A stretch of DNA of 64,000 nucleotides from the NCBI RefSeq assembly GCF_005048155.1, contig NZ_SUMB01000008.1, forward strand, positions 186,001-250,000, read 5' to 3'. Within the stretch, counting starts at the first letter, position 1; every line of letters begins with the position of its first letter. The translations under genes and the position numbers were made by a program. Shown here one piece after another: positions 54,905 through 63,798 of this stretch. The DNA comes from Streptomyces piniterrae. Its GTDB lineage: Bacteria; Actinomycetota; Actinomycetes; Streptomycetales; Streptomycetaceae. Below the pieces are notes generated by a model. It made no database searches. It had not been told where the DNA came from and was given only the letters and a program-made list of their open reading frames with translations.

Positions 54905-55767
54905 GCGGCCTTCTCCTCCTGCCAGCGCCGCACATGCGGCAGATCGTCGTCCAGCCAAAAGGCGCTTTCCTGCGGGTCCTTGGAGTCGGTGACGACCAGG
55001 ATCTCCTCGAACTTCGCGCCCGTGCCCCGGAATCCCAGGTGCGGTTCGACCGCCCACAGCCCCGGCTGCGGCGGGTGGTCGGAGAAGGTGTACGGGCTCC
55101 ACAGCGGGGACCAGCCGTCACGGTGACCGTGCAGCGCGTCGGAGGCGAGGCCCTTGAGGGACTGGGTGCCGAATCCGAACAGGGTGGGGGACCAGCGGCG
55201 TTCCCTGACCCGGTCGATCTTGTGCGCGATGACGCCGAAGGGATAGGCGCGATGACGGTTGGCGTACCCCTGCCGCACCATGAGCCGGTCGACGTCCTCG
55301 TAGATCTCCCGCAGTGAACGGCGCTCCCGCACCTCGCGCAGGATCAGCTCCCGATGCGCTTCGAGGTCGGCGAGCAGCCGGTCGTGCACGGGGTTCAGCC
55401 CGAGGCAGCCGGAGTAGCCGATATCGGCCGTGAACCCCTTGTAGACCGGTGCCATGTCGAGGATGAAGGCCATCCCCGGTTCCAGCTCGCGGTTGGTGGG
55501 GAAGAACTGGAGCGGAATGCGGAAGTTGACGAAGGCCGTGCGGTCGCCGAACCAGGCGAACGGCAGATGGAACCAGTCCCGCACGCCGCGCTCGCGCAGC
55601 CACTCGCGCTGCATCCGCGCCGCCGCGCGCTCGGTGACCCCGGGCTTGAGCTGGCCGGCCACCGCCTCGGCGCAGGCATAGGCGAGTCGCTGGACCTCTC
55701 TGAATCCCGCCAGCTCGGCGGTGATTTCTCCGGCTCCTGCTGAGGTCGCTGAGGTGACTGAGGCCAT
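54901..55767 (-). CDS. M24-family metallopeptidase
   Basis: A 288-aa pita-bread-fold protein related to Xaa-Pro aminopeptidase and methionine aminopeptidase. The five metal ligands can be placed: Asp in FILDMAP, Asp in TADIGYSG, His in GVIAHKID, Glu in WAVEPHLG, Glu in KFEEILVV. It lacks the N-terminal domain of aminopeptidase P. Its stop overlaps the start of the hydrolase-SDR fusion (54901-54904), so the pair is one operon. The substrate may not be a peptide. Confidence 0.88.
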   Translation of the reverse strand: MASVTSATSAGAGEITAELAGFREVQRLAYACAEAVAGQLKPGVTERAAARMQREWLRERGVRDWFHLPFAWFGDRTAFVNFRIPLQFFPTNRELEPGMAFILDMAPVYKGFTADIGYSGCLGLNPVHDRLLADLEAHRELILREVRERRSLREIYEDVDRLMVRQGYANRHRAYPFGVIAHKIDRVRERRWSPTLFGFGTQSLKGLASDALHGHRDGWSPLWSPYTFSDHPPQPGLWAVEPHLGFRGTGAKFEEILVVTDSKDPQESAFWLDDDLPHVRRWQEEKAA

Positions 55768-56069
55768 CGCCAACCGTCCGTCCGTGAGCAGTTCATCGCG
55801 GTACGCGCCCGTAACTTGACACTGATGAATGTGACAATGACCGGCGGCTGCGTCAAGGGGTGTGCAGCGGGCGAGGCGCCGCCACCGCGATCCCGCACCG
55901 TCCCGGGCCCTCGCGCCGCCCCTCGCTCCCGCCCCCACCCTGACGTGAACCCTGACTCCAGGCCGCCCCAGGCAGGACATCCCCTAGGGGCTTGTAATCC
56001 CGGAGAGGTAGGAAGCTTCCAGCCTCAGGGCTGACGACTGGTGTGGCGGCCGCCACTACCGTCGAAGAC
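55768..56069. other. divergent region between M24 gene and ABC operon
   Basis: No gene. An imperfect inverted repeat TGACAC-N8-GTGACA (55817-55836) lies 50 bases upstream of the M24 gene in AT-richer DNA and is a candidate operator. CCCCTAGGGG (55981-55990) lies about 80 bases upstream of the ABC operon start; the same palindrome occurs at 21523-21532. Confidence 0.45.
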
Positions 56070-57137
56070 GTGACTGTGATCGTGACCGAAAGCCTGAGCA
56101 AGCGGTTCCCGCGGGTGACCGCCTTGGACCGGCTCTCCGTTGACATCGCCCCCGGCGTAACTGGCCTGGTGGGTGCCAACGGCGCCGGCAAGTCCACCCT
56201 GATCAAGATCCTCCTCGGCCTGGCCCCGGCCACCGAAGGGACCGCGCGCGTCCTCGGCCTGGACGTGACCAAGGACGGCGGCACCATCCGTGAGCGGGTC
56301 GGCTACATGCCCGAGCACGACTGCCTCCCGCCCGACGTCTCGGCCACCGAGTTCGTCGTGCATATGGCCCGAATGTCCGGCCTGCCGCCGACCGCCGCCC
56401 GCGAGCGCACCGCCGACACCCTGCGTCACGTCGGTCTCTACGAGGAGCGCTACCGGCCCATCGGGGGCTACTCGACGGGCATGAAGCAGCGCGTCAAGCT
56501 TGCCCAGGCGCTGGTCCACGACCCGCAGCTGGTGTTCCTGGACGAGCCGACCAACGGCCTGGACCCGGCCGGGCGGGACGAGATGCTCGGCCTGATCCGC
56601 CGCGTCCACACCGACTTCGGCATCTCCGTCCTGGTGACCTCCCACCTCCTCGGCGAGCTGGAGCGCACCTGTGACCATGTGGTCGTCATCGACGGCGGCA
56701 AGCTGCTGCGCTCCTCCTCCACGGATGAGTTCACGCAGGTCACGGCCTCACTGGCGGTCGAGGTCACGGACACCGACGCCCATCCGGACGGCACCGAGGC
56801 GCTGCGTGCGGCGCTGGTCGGCGCCGGTGCCGCGGTGACCACCGGCGCCGCCGGTGGGCGAAGCCTCGCCACGCCCGGACACGTCCTGTACGTCGAGGCG
56901 GCCGGCCACCAGACCTACGACCTGGTGCGGGACACCGTCGCCGGCCTCGGCCTGGGCCTGGTGCGGATGGAACAGCGCCGCCACCAGATCGCCGAGGTCT
57001 TCCGCGACGCGGACGCGGCGGCCGACCCCGCCGCGCGCTCCCGGGCCAACCCGGGAGCCATCCCCGCCCAGACCGCCACCGAAGGCGCTCCGAGCGCCCC
57101 GCACATCCAGGACGGAGGCTCCCCCGATGTCGCCTGA
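56070..57137 (+). CDS. ABC transporter ATP-binding protein
   Basis: A 355-aa ATPase. Walker A GANGAGKST, signature YSTGMKQRVKLAQAL, Walker B LVFLDEPTNGLDP and H-loop TSHLL are intact. A C-terminal extension of about 130 residues (from about 225) is Ala/Asp-rich and ends unstructured. The GTG at 56070 (MTVIVTESLSKRF) matches relatives; a GTG at 56043 would add nine residues. First of four genes: ATPase, permease, ATPase, permease. The gene pairs resemble the bacitracin/antibiotic or copper-type ABC-2 exporters. Confidence 0.93.
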   Translation: MTVIVTESLSKRFPRVTALDRLSVDIAPGVTGLVGANGAGKSTLIKILLGLAPATEGTARVLGLDVTKDGGTIRERVGYMPEHDCLPPDVSATEFVVHMARMSGLPPTAARERTADTLRHVGLYEERYRPIGGYSTGMKQRVKLAQALVHDPQLVFLDEPTNGLDPAGRDEMLGLIRRVHTDFGISVLVTSHLLGELERTCDHVVVIDGGKLLRSSSTDEFTQVTASLAVEVTDTDAHPDGTEALRAALVGAGAAVTTGAAGGRSLATPGHVLYVEAAGHQTYDLVRDTVAGLGLGLVRMEQRRHQIAEVFRDADAAADPAARSRANPGAIPAQTATEGAPSAPHIQDGGSPDVA

Positions 57138-58077
57138 GCCCACGACGTCCGTATCCGCGACGGCATCCGGACCAGCGGCACCCGCCGCGGTGCAGAACGC
57201 CCCGTCCGGCGCGTACATCCACAACATCGGCTACCGGCATTACGACGGCCCTCGCCTCGGCCGCGCCTACGCCCGCCGGTCGCTCTTCTCGCAGAGCCTG
57301 CGCGGCGCCTACGGGCTGGGCCGGTCGGCCAAGAGCAAGGTGCTGCCGATGCTGCTGTTCGCGGTGATGTGCCTGCCCGCCGGAATCGTGGTCGCGGTGG
57401 CCGTGTTCACCAAGGCCAGCAGCCTCCTCATCGACTACACCCGCTACGCCATCTTCCTCCAGGCCGTCATCGGCCTCTACCTCGCCGCCCAGGCCCCGCA
57501 GTCCGTCTCCCGCGATCTGCGCTTCAAGTCGGTCCCGCTGTATTTCTCCCGCCCCATCGAGCGGGTCGACTATGTCGTGGCGAAGTTCGCGGCCATGGCG
57601 AGCGCCCTGTTCATCCTCACCGCCGCTCCCCTGGTGATCCTTTACGCCGGAGCTCTGCTGGCGAAGCTGGACTTCCTCGACCAGACCAAGGGGCTGGGCC
57701 AGGGGCTGGTGTCCGTCGCGCTGCTCTCGCTGCTGTTCGCCGGGATCGGCCTGGTCATAGCCGCGCTCACGCCGCGCCGCGGGTTCGGCGTCGCCGCGGT
57801 GATCGCCGTACTCACCATTCCGTACGCCGCCGTGAGCGCCGTCCAAAGCATCGCCTCCGTCCAGGGCAACGAAGCCGCCGCCGGCTGGCTCGGGTTGTTC
57901 TCCCCCATCACGCTCATCGACGGCGTGCAGACGAAGTTCCTCGGCGGAACCAGCTCGTTCCCCAACAACCTGGAGCCGTCCACCGCCGCCGGATTCGTCT
58001 ATCTCCTCGTCACGCTGATCGTCATCGCCGGCTGCTACGCCCTGCTGATGCGCCGCTACAGGAAGGCCGGGCTGTGA
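57127..58077 (+). CDS. ABC-2-type transporter permease
   Basis: A 316-aa membrane protein with six helices from about residue 75. A cytoplasmic leader (1-70) contains IGYRHYDGPRLGRAYARRSL, typical of these ABC-2 permeases. It overlaps the preceding ATPase gene by 11 bases, with GGAGG in that gene's end, so the genes are coupled. It forms the membrane half of an exporter with one or both ATPases. Substrate unknown. Confidence 0.9.
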   Translation: MSPEPTTSVSATASGPAAPAAVQNAPSGAYIHNIGYRHYDGPRLGRAYARRSLFSQSLRGAYGLGRSAKSKVLPMLLFAVMCLPAGIVVAVAVFTKASSLLIDYTRYAIFLQAVIGLYLAAQAPQSVSRDLRFKSVPLYFSRPIERVDYVVAKFAAMASALFILTAAPLVILYAGALLAKLDFLDQTKGLGQGLVSVALLSLLFAGIGLVIAALTPRRGFGVAAVIAVLTIPYAAVSAVQSIASVQGNEAAAGWLGLFSPITLIDGVQTKFLGGTSSFPNNLEPSTAAGFVYLLVTLIVIAGCYALLMRRYRKAGL

Positions 58078-58985
58078 CCTCCCTCCACATCGACCACGTC
58101 TCGCGCTGGTTCGGGAATGTCGTCGCCGTCAACGACATCACGATGACCATCGCCCCCGGCGTCACCGGCCTGCTCGGCCCCAACGGCGCCGGTAAATCCA
58201 CCCTCATCAACATGATGGGCGGTTTCCTCGCGCCCTCCAACGGCACCGTCACCCTCGACGGCACCACCATCTGGCGCAACGCCGGCATCTACCGCCACAT
58301 CGGCATCGTCCCCGAGCGCGAGGCGATGTACGACTTCCTCACCGGCCGTGAATTCGTCGTCGCCAACGCCGAGTTGCACGGTCTCGGCCGGGCCGAGGCG
58401 GCCAGGGCGCTGGCCACCGTCGAGATGGAGTACGCCCAGGACCGCAAGATATCGACATACAGCAAGGGCATGCGGCAGCGCGTGAAGATGGCCTCCGCGC
58501 TGGTCCATGATCCGTCCGTGCTGCTGCTGGACGAGCCGTTCAACGGCATGGACCCGCGCCAGCGGATGCAGCTGATGGAGCTGCTGCGTCGGATGGGCGA
58601 CGAGGGCCGCACGGTGCTGTTCTCCTCGCACATCCTCGAAGAGGTCGAGCAACTGGCCTCGCACATCGAGGTGGTGGTGGCCGGCCGGCATGCCGCGTCC
58701 GGTGACTTCCGCAAGATCCGCAGGCTGATGACCGATCGCCCGCACCGCTATCTCATCCGGTCCGACAACGACCGGGCGCTGGCCGGGGCACTGATCGCCG
58801 ACCCCTCGACGGCCGGCATCGAAGTGGACCTCGCCGAAGGCGCCCTGCACATCCAGGCCATCGACTTCGCCCGCTTCACCGAACTCCTGCCGCGGGTCGC
58901 CCGCGACCACGGCATCCGCCTTCTGACGGTCTCGCCCTCCGACGAGTCGCTGGAATCCGTCTTCTCCTACCTGGTTGCGGCCTGA
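58074..58985 (+). CDS. ABC transporter ATP-binding protein
   Basis: A 303-aa ATPase with Walker A GPNGAGKST, signature YSKGMRQRVKMASAL, Walker B LLLDEPFNGMDP and SSHILEEVEQL. The GTG start overlaps the permease stop (58074-58077), with AGGAAGG just before. It is similar to the first ATPase but lacks its long tail. The two ATPases probably serve as a heterodimer or each with its own permease. Confidence 0.93.
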   Translation: MTSLHIDHVSRWFGNVVAVNDITMTIAPGVTGLLGPNGAGKSTLINMMGGFLAPSNGTVTLDGTTIWRNAGIYRHIGIVPEREAMYDFLTGREFVVANAELHGLGRAEAARALATVEMEYAQDRKISTYSKGMRQRVKMASALVHDPSVLLLDEPFNGMDPRQRMQLMELLRRMGDEGRTVLFSSHILEEVEQLASHIEVVVAGRHAASGDFRKIRRLMTDRPHRYLIRSDNDRALAGALIADPSTAGIEVDLAEGALHIQAIDFARFTELLPRVARDHGIRLLTVSPSDESLESVFSYLVAA

Positions 58986-59007
58986 GGCCTGAAAGGAGCC
59001 CCGACGC

Positions 59008-59784
59008 ATGTCCACGACCTCACCGGCGACCTCGCCGCCGGCCTTGACCTCTCCGAAGGCCTCGTTGTTCAACCCGACCGTCGCCCGGCTCACGTATCGC
59101 GCCCTGCTCGGTCGGCGCCGCGCCCTGATCCTCTTCGCGCTGCCCGCCCTCCTGGTGGCCATCGCGATCCTCGTCCGCTCGCTGGTCGGAGCCGACGACA
59201 CCACCGCCAACGGCATCCTGGGCGGCTTCGCGCTCGGCACGATGGTGCCGCTGATCGGCGTCATCGCCGGAACGGGCGCGATCGGCCCGGAGATAGACGA
59301 CGGCTCGGTGGTCTATCTGCTCGCCAAGCCGGTGTCCCGGTCGACGATCATCTTCACCAAACTGCTGGTCGCGATCGGGGTGACGGTGGCCTTCTCCGCC
59401 GTCCCCATCCTGGTCGCCGGCTTCGTCCTGAACGGCAACAGCCAGCAGATAGCGGTGGCGTACGCCCTGGCGGCGGCCGTCGCGTCGATCGCCTACAGCG
59501 CGCTGTTCCTCTTCTTCGGCACGGTCACCCGGCACGCCGTCGTCTTCGGCCTGGTCTACGCCCTGGTCTGGGAATCCCTCTTCGGGAACCTCGTCCCCGG
59601 TGCGAAGACCCTCAGCGTCCAGCAGTGGGCGCTGGCGGTGGGCCAGAAGATAGGCGCGGAGGGAGCGATCACCTCCGACGTCCAACTGCCGCTCGCGATA
59701 TCCCTGCTGGCCGCCGTCACGGTCGCCGCGACCTGGTACGCCGGGCGCCGGCTGACGTCCCTGACGCTGGCGGGCGAGGAGTAA
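59008..59784 (+). CDS. ABC-2-type transporter permease
   Basis: A 258-aa membrane protein with six helices. TVARLTYRALLGRRRALILFALPALL begins the membrane part, and GTGAIGPEIDDGSVVYLLAKPVSR is a typical ABC-2 cytoplasmic loop. AAAGGAG lies before the ATG. Fourth gene of the operon, 22 bases after the second ATPase. The coding end is duplicated in the next 19 bases. Confidence 0.9.
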   Translation: MSTTSPATSPPALTSPKASLFNPTVARLTYRALLGRRRALILFALPALLVAIAILVRSLVGADDTTANGILGGFALGTMVPLIGVIAGTGAIGPEIDDGSVVYLLAKPVSRSTIIFTKLLVAIGVTVAFSAVPILVAGFVLNGNSQQIAVAYALAAAVASIAYSALFLFFGTVTRHAVVFGLVYALVWESLFGNLVPGAKTLSVQQWALAVGQKIGAEGAITSDVQLPLAISLLAAVTVAATWYAGRRLTSLTLAGEE

Positions 59785-59808
59785 CGGAGCGGGCGAGGAG
59801 CAACGGAG
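59771..59808 (+). repeat. 19-bp tandem duplication across the ABC permease stop codon
   Basis: CGGGCGAGGAGTAACGGAG (59771-59789) is followed directly by the same 19 bases with T changed to C (59790-59808). The TAA stop (59782-59784) lies in copy 1; copy 2 has CAA at the same place. Confidence 0.88.
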
Positions 59809-59810
59809 GG

Positions 59811-59835
59811 GACGGCGGCGCGCTCAGGCGCCGTC
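59811..59835. terminator. bidirectional hairpin between ABC operon and MltG-like gene
   Basis: GACGGCG (59811-59817) and CGCCGTC (59829-59835) form a 7-bp perfect stem with an 11-nt loop. The stop codon of the minus-strand gene (59824-59826) is in the loop. It could terminate both convergent transcripts. Confidence 0.6.
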
Positions 59836-60648
59836 GCCGTCACCACCGGCGCTCTTCTGCTGGTCGTTGAACTCCCGGACGTTCTTCAGGTGTTCCTGGT
59901 AGCTGGCGGTGAAGCGGGTGTCACCCGGCTTGACGGTGACGAAGTAGAGCCAGTCGCCCTTGGGCGGCGCACCCGCCGCCTTCAGGGCGTCCGCCCCGGG
60001 GTTGTCGATCGGGGTGGGTGGCAGGCCCTCGTGCCGGTAAGTGTTGTACGGGCTGTCGGTCTTGGTGTCGGAGTGGCTGGTGTTGAGGGTGCTGCGGCCC
60101 AGGGCGTAGTTGATCGTCGAGTCCATCTGCAGCGGCATGTTCTGGGCGATCCGGTTGCTGATGACCCGGGCGACCTTGCCCATGTCGCCGGGCCGGTCCG
60201 CCTCGGCCTGGACGATGCTGGCGATCACAACGGTCCGGTAGGAGGCGATGCCGTCCGCGGCGAGCCGCTGGTTGGCGGTGCGGACCATGTAAGAGAGCAG
60301 TGAGGCGGGGGTGGTGTCGTCGCCGATCGGATATGTCGCTGGGAAGAGGTACCCCTCCGGCTTGCCCTTCGCCTCATCCGGCAGTGCGAGCCGCGCGGTC
60401 CTCGCGGCCTTGGCGGTGGTGCCGGGAGCCACATGCAGGGCCTTGTCGGCCTCGGCGTAGACCTGGGTGGCCCGTAGCCCTTCCGGGACCGTCAGCGTCT
60501 CCGCACGCTCCGGCCCGCCGCGCAGCAGCCGCGGCAGGATGAGCACGGCGAGAACGACCAGGACACAAAGGACGGCCACAAGAAGGAGCCGGCCGGTGCG
60601 GGAGAGCCGCGGACCTGACCGGCGAACGGTGCGCTGAACATCGCTCAT
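59824..60648 (-). CDS. MltG-like endolytic transglycosylase (YceG family)
   Basis: A 274-aa membrane-anchored protein. One N-terminal helix (about 18-40) follows a basic cytoplasmic leader. The YceG domain has EGYLFPATYPI, ASIVQAEA with the catalytic Glu149, LQMDSTINYALG and YNTYRHEGLPPTPIDNPG. MltG cuts nascent glycan strands and sets their length. It is shorter than typical MltG because the LysM-like part is reduced, and it is away from the usual aroE/ruvX cluster, so it is probably a second copy. The ATG at 60648 is chosen over longer starts. Confidence 0.88.
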   Translation of the reverse strand: MSDVQRTVRRSGPRLSRTGRLLLVAVLCVLVVLAVLILPRLLRGGPERAETLTVPEGLRATQVYAEADKALHVAPGTTAKAARTARLALPDEAKGKPEGYLFPATYPIGDDTTPASLLSYMVRTANQRLAADGIASYRTVVIASIVQAEADRPGDMGKVARVISNRIAQNMPLQMDSTINYALGRSTLNTSHSDTKTDSPYNTYRHEGLPPTPIDNPGADALKAAGAPPKGDWLYFVTVKPGDTRFTASYQEHLKNVREFNDQQKSAGGDGDGA

Positions 60649-61329
60649 GAGGGCACCGTAGGCCAGTCCGCCCGGCCACGGGACGGCCACCCCCGGCCCG
60701 GGACCGCCGCCAGCTGCCCCCGTCGGGCCCGGATGGCCGCCGGAATCCCTGGTCACTGCGCGCGGCCAGAGCGGTAGAACAGCCCACCACACCGGGCTGC
60801 TCCGGACCGGCGCATGGCGGGAGAGCCCGGTCCCTGCCGGGGGACGGTACCGGTCAGTCGTCACGGCCCGTCACCCCGACGCGACCAGGGCCCACCTGTC
60901 CCCGCGCTGCCCGTCACCCCGCGCGACGGGGCCGGTGCGTCCACAAGCTCTGCCCGTCGCCTCCGGCGCGCCCCGCGCCCCGCGACCCGTCCGACTGCCA
61001 GTCGCCTGCCCCCCGCACCACTGGGCCGGTGCGTACAGGCTCTGTCCCTCACCCCCCGACCACCCCCGACGTGACCTGGACCTAACAGACCGCCAACCGC
61101 CCGCCCGGCGCGACGTGCGCGCGACCCGGGGCGACGCGCGGAGGCTCCCTTCGCCGGTCCGAGAAGACCGGGCCCGCGCGCTACTGGAAGACGAGGGCGC
61201 GGATCCGGCCGGCTTCGGGTGCCTTCCTCATGCGTCGGATTCCCCGTCCGTCGGATTCCCCGTCCGTCGCTCCCGCCAAGCCGGCCCCCCCGCGCGCCCG
61301 CGCTCGGTGAGGCAAGCGGCTCGCGTTTC
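60649..61329. other. 681-bp non-coding stretch with degenerate repeats
   Basis: No gene on either strand with support; several open frames are Arg/Pro-rich GC artefacts. GGGCCGGTGCGT occurs at 60929-60940 and 61023-61034, and a 16-bp perfect tandem lies at 61234-61265. The region looks like decayed or repeat-expanded intergenic DNA. Confidence 0.55.
61234..61265. repeat. 16-bp perfect tandem duplication
   Basis: GTCGGATTCCCCGTCC twice without differences, about 65 bases beyond the stop of the MFS gene. Confidence 0.88.
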
Positions 61330-62619
61330 TTACCGCGCGTCCCCGATCCGGCGGTCTCGGCCGGCGCCCAGGGCCAGCAGGGCCAGGCCGGTGCAGACGG
61401 CGAGGAGGAGAGCGAGGGGGATGGTCCAGCCGTTGGTGGTCTGGTGGAGGGCGCCGAGGGCCAGGGGGCCGGCCGCGGCCAGGAGGTAGCCGCCGGTCTG
61501 GGCCATACCGGACAGGCGGGCGGCGGTGTGCGCGTCGCCGGAGCGGAGCACCATCATCGTCAGGGCCAGGCCGAGCGCGCCGCCCTGTCCGATACCGAGG
61601 AGCGCGGCCCACAGCCAGGCGCCGGCCACCGGCGCCACCAGCAGGCCGGTGACGCCGCTGGCCATCAGCGCGGAGACCGCCACCCCTAGCAGCCGCTGAC
61701 GGCGCATCCGCCCCGCGAGCATCGGCACCACGAACGACCCCACCATCTGCACCAGCGTGCTGAAGGCGAAGACCAGCCCCGCCTCGCCCTTACCCATCCC
61801 GTGATCGGTGAAGATCGTCGGCATCCAGGCGATGATTACGTAGGCGATCAGCGACTGCGATCCCATGAACAGCGTGACCTGCCAGGCCAGCGGGGAACGG
61901 CTCAGCCGCGGGCCGTTCTCGGTGGTGTGCACGGGCGTGGCGGCGGCCCCACCCAGATGGGTGCCGCGGCGGGCGATGACCGCCTGAGGGATCCAGACGA
62001 CGGCGGCCACGGCGGCCAGCAGCGACCAGGAGACCAGCGAGCCCTGCCAGCCGCCGAGGGCGTTCTCCAGCGGAACGGCGGAGGCGGCCGAGACGGTCGC
62101 GCCGAGGATCATCGCCGTGGAGTACAGCGCCGTCATGCCCGCGGCGCGTTCCGGGAAGTCCCGCTTGATCAGACCCGGCATCAGCACGTTCAGCAGGGCG
62201 ATCGCCGTACCGACCACCGCGCAGCCGACGAACAGCGCCACGACGGGCGGGGCGATCCGCAGCGCGATGCCGCCGCACAGCAGCACCAACGCGGCGCACA
62301 GCGCCGTCTCCGTTCCCCAACGTCGGGCCAGCCTGGGCGCGATGATCGAACCGAGGCCCATGAAGATCAGCGGGATGGTCGTCACCAGGCTGCTGGCGGT
62401 CGCGGCCAGATGGAATTGCTCGCCGATCTCACTGAGCAGCGGAGAGACACCGGCCAGCGCCGCGCGCATGTTGAGCGCGGCGAGGACGATACCGGCCAGG
62501 AGGAGCGCCGGGTGGGCCCGGAGTCGTCGGCGGGCGGCGGCGACCTGCGATGCCGCGGCCAGATCCTGCTCGGCGTCGATCGAGTCGATCAAAGGGGCTT
62601 CGGACCTGGTCCCTGGCAT
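61330..62619 (-). CDS. MFS transporter, CynX/NimT type
   Basis: A 429-aa transporter with twelve helices. LLLAGIVLAALNMRAALAGVSPLL followed by EIGEQFHL is the family's N-terminal block; RRWGTETALCAALVLL corresponds to helix 3. Relatives move cyanate, nitro-imidazoles or small acids. The ATG at 62619 has GAGG upstream; a TTG six codons earlier is less likely. It lies behind a GntR regulator on the same strand, 174 bp apart with a purine-rich spacer, so GntR probably controls it. Confidence 0.9.
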   Translation of the reverse strand: MPGTRSEAPLIDSIDAEQDLAAASQVAAARRRLRAHPALLLAGIVLAALNMRAALAGVSPLLSEIGEQFHLAATASSLVTTIPLIFMGLGSIIAPRLARRWGTETALCAALVLLCGGIALRIAPPVVALFVGCAVVGTAIALLNVLMPGLIKRDFPERAAGMTALYSTAMILGATVSAASAVPLENALGGWQGSLVSWSLLAAVAAVVWIPQAVIARRGTHLGGAAATPVHTTENGPRLSRSPLAWQVTLFMGSQSLIAYVIIAWMPTIFTDHGMGKGEAGLVFAFSTLVQMVGSFVVPMLAGRMRRQRLLGVAVSALMASGVTGLLVAPVAGAWLWAALLGIGQGGALGLALTMMVLRSGDAHTAARLSGMAQTGGYLLAAAGPLALGALHQTTNGWTIPLALLLAVCTGLALLALGAGRDRRIGDAR

Positions 62620-62793
62620 GTGTGCGTACCTCGCCAATCGTGCGGTGTGGAGGGGGTTTGGGGGGAGGGGGCGGGCCCCGGGGCGCGCTGAGCAAACTCA
62701 GCGGAAGAGAAAGCAGGGGAAACAGGAGGAGAAGCAGGGGGAGAAATGGGGGCGCGGAGCGAGCCGAGGCAGAGGCAGGGACGCGGGGTCGGC

Positions 62794-63504
62794 TCAGCGC
62801 GCGGCGAGCAGGGCCTCGACGGCCCGCTTCGGCTTTTCCAGTAGCTCGCGGGTGGCCCGTTCCGCGCCCTCCGGGTCGCCCGACGCGATCGCGTCCAGGA
62901 CGCGGCGGTGATCGCCGTGCACGACCCTCGGCATCGCCTGGTCGTCGAGCGCGGTGACCAGCGCCTCCCGCACCGAGCTGCTGAACCATCCGTACGTCGC
63001 CGTCAGTGCGGTGTTGTGCGCGGCCTCGACGACGGCCTTGTGGAAGGCGATGTCGTGATCGGCGTAGAGCTCGAGGCTGCCGGATCCGGGCCGGCCGTCC
63101 GCGTCGGCCAGTTCGGCCTGGGCATCCAGGGCCGCCCGCATCCGCTCCAGGTCGGCGGGCTCATGCCGTAGCGCGGCCAGCCGGGCGGCTTCCGCCTCCA
63201 GGGCGATCCGTACTTCCAGGACGTCACGGATACCGGCCCGCTGGATGCCGCGCATGATCTCGCCCGGGTCGGCGGTGGACACCACGAACGTGCCCTCGCC
63301 CTGCCTGGACCGCAGCATCCCGGCGTGAACGAGCACCCGGATCGCCTCGCGGACGGTGTTACGACCGACCTGGAGTTGTTCCGCCAGCGCGTGCTCGGTC
63401 GGGATACGGGCCCCGACCTGCCATTCCCCGGCGGACAGTTGGGACCGCAGGGCCTCGACGACGGTGTCCACGAGGGAGTGCCGTCCCGCCGCCTGCAGTG
63501 CCAT
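62794..63504 (-). CDS. GntR-family (FadR subfamily) transcriptional regulator
   Basis: A 236-aa regulator. Winged helix at residues 8-75 (RIPTEHALAEQLQVGRNTVREAIRVL) and an all-helical FCD effector domain (about 90-230), whose metal-binding pattern is seen in DHDIAFHKAVVEAAHN and VVHGDHRRVLDAI. FCD proteins bind carboxylic acids, which fits control of the adjoining MFS gene. Its own promoter should lie in 63505-63650; TGATTCA around 63611 is the most AT-rich spot. Confidence 0.92.
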   Translation of the reverse strand: MALQAAGRHSLVDTVVEALRSQLSAGEWQVGARIPTEHALAEQLQVGRNTVREAIRVLVHAGMLRSRQGEGTFVVSTADPGEIMRGIQRAGIRDVLEVRIALEAEAARLAALRHEPADLERMRAALDAQAELADADGRPGSGSLELYADHDIAFHKAVVEAAHNTALTATYGWFSSSVREALVTALDDQAMPRVVHGDHRRVLDAIASGDPEGAERATRELLEKPKRAVEALLAAR

Positions 63505-63628
63505 GGCCGTCTGCCCTCCGTGTCCGCTCGTTGCCCTGCCCGTGTGGCGCGCGCATGCCGGCAGCGCGCATCACCGAGCTGCCAGTTGCCCAGTCATCCT
63601 ACAACCGATTGATTCAGCGTACATAGAA

Positions 63629-63700
63629 GTCAGTGGGGGACGAAATGGCGAAGTCAGCGGGGAGGCGAATTGGAGAGGTCAGCGGGGAGACGAAATGCCG
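63629..63700. repeat. three imperfect 24-bp tandem repeats upstream of GntR gene
   Basis: Copies at 63629-63652, 63653-63677 and 63678-63700 share GTCAG(C/T)GGGGA-CGAA(A/T)TGG. The copies differ at several positions. They lie 125-196 bases upstream of the GntR start and might be regulator sites or simple slippage products. Confidence 0.7.
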
Positions 63701-63750
63701 GTGCGGGGCCGCCCGGCACCGGCGAACCCCGCACCCCCACCACGTCACAA

Positions 63751-63798
63751 CCCGCTAGCCCGCTAGCCCGCTAGCCCGCTAGCGCGCCAGCCCGCTAC
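63751..63798. repeat. 8-bp tandem repeats across the lysA-like stop codon
   Basis: CCCGCTAG occurs four times in a row (63751-63782), then a degraded copy (63783-63790) and CCCGCTAC (63791-63798). The last copy contains the stop codon (CTA on the plus strand, 63795-63797) of the minus-strand gene. Confidence 0.85.

Noticed and set aside
60649..61329. Several open frames in the intergenic stretch
   Set aside because: All are Arg/Pro-rich, lack motifs and overlap repeats; no evidence for a gene.
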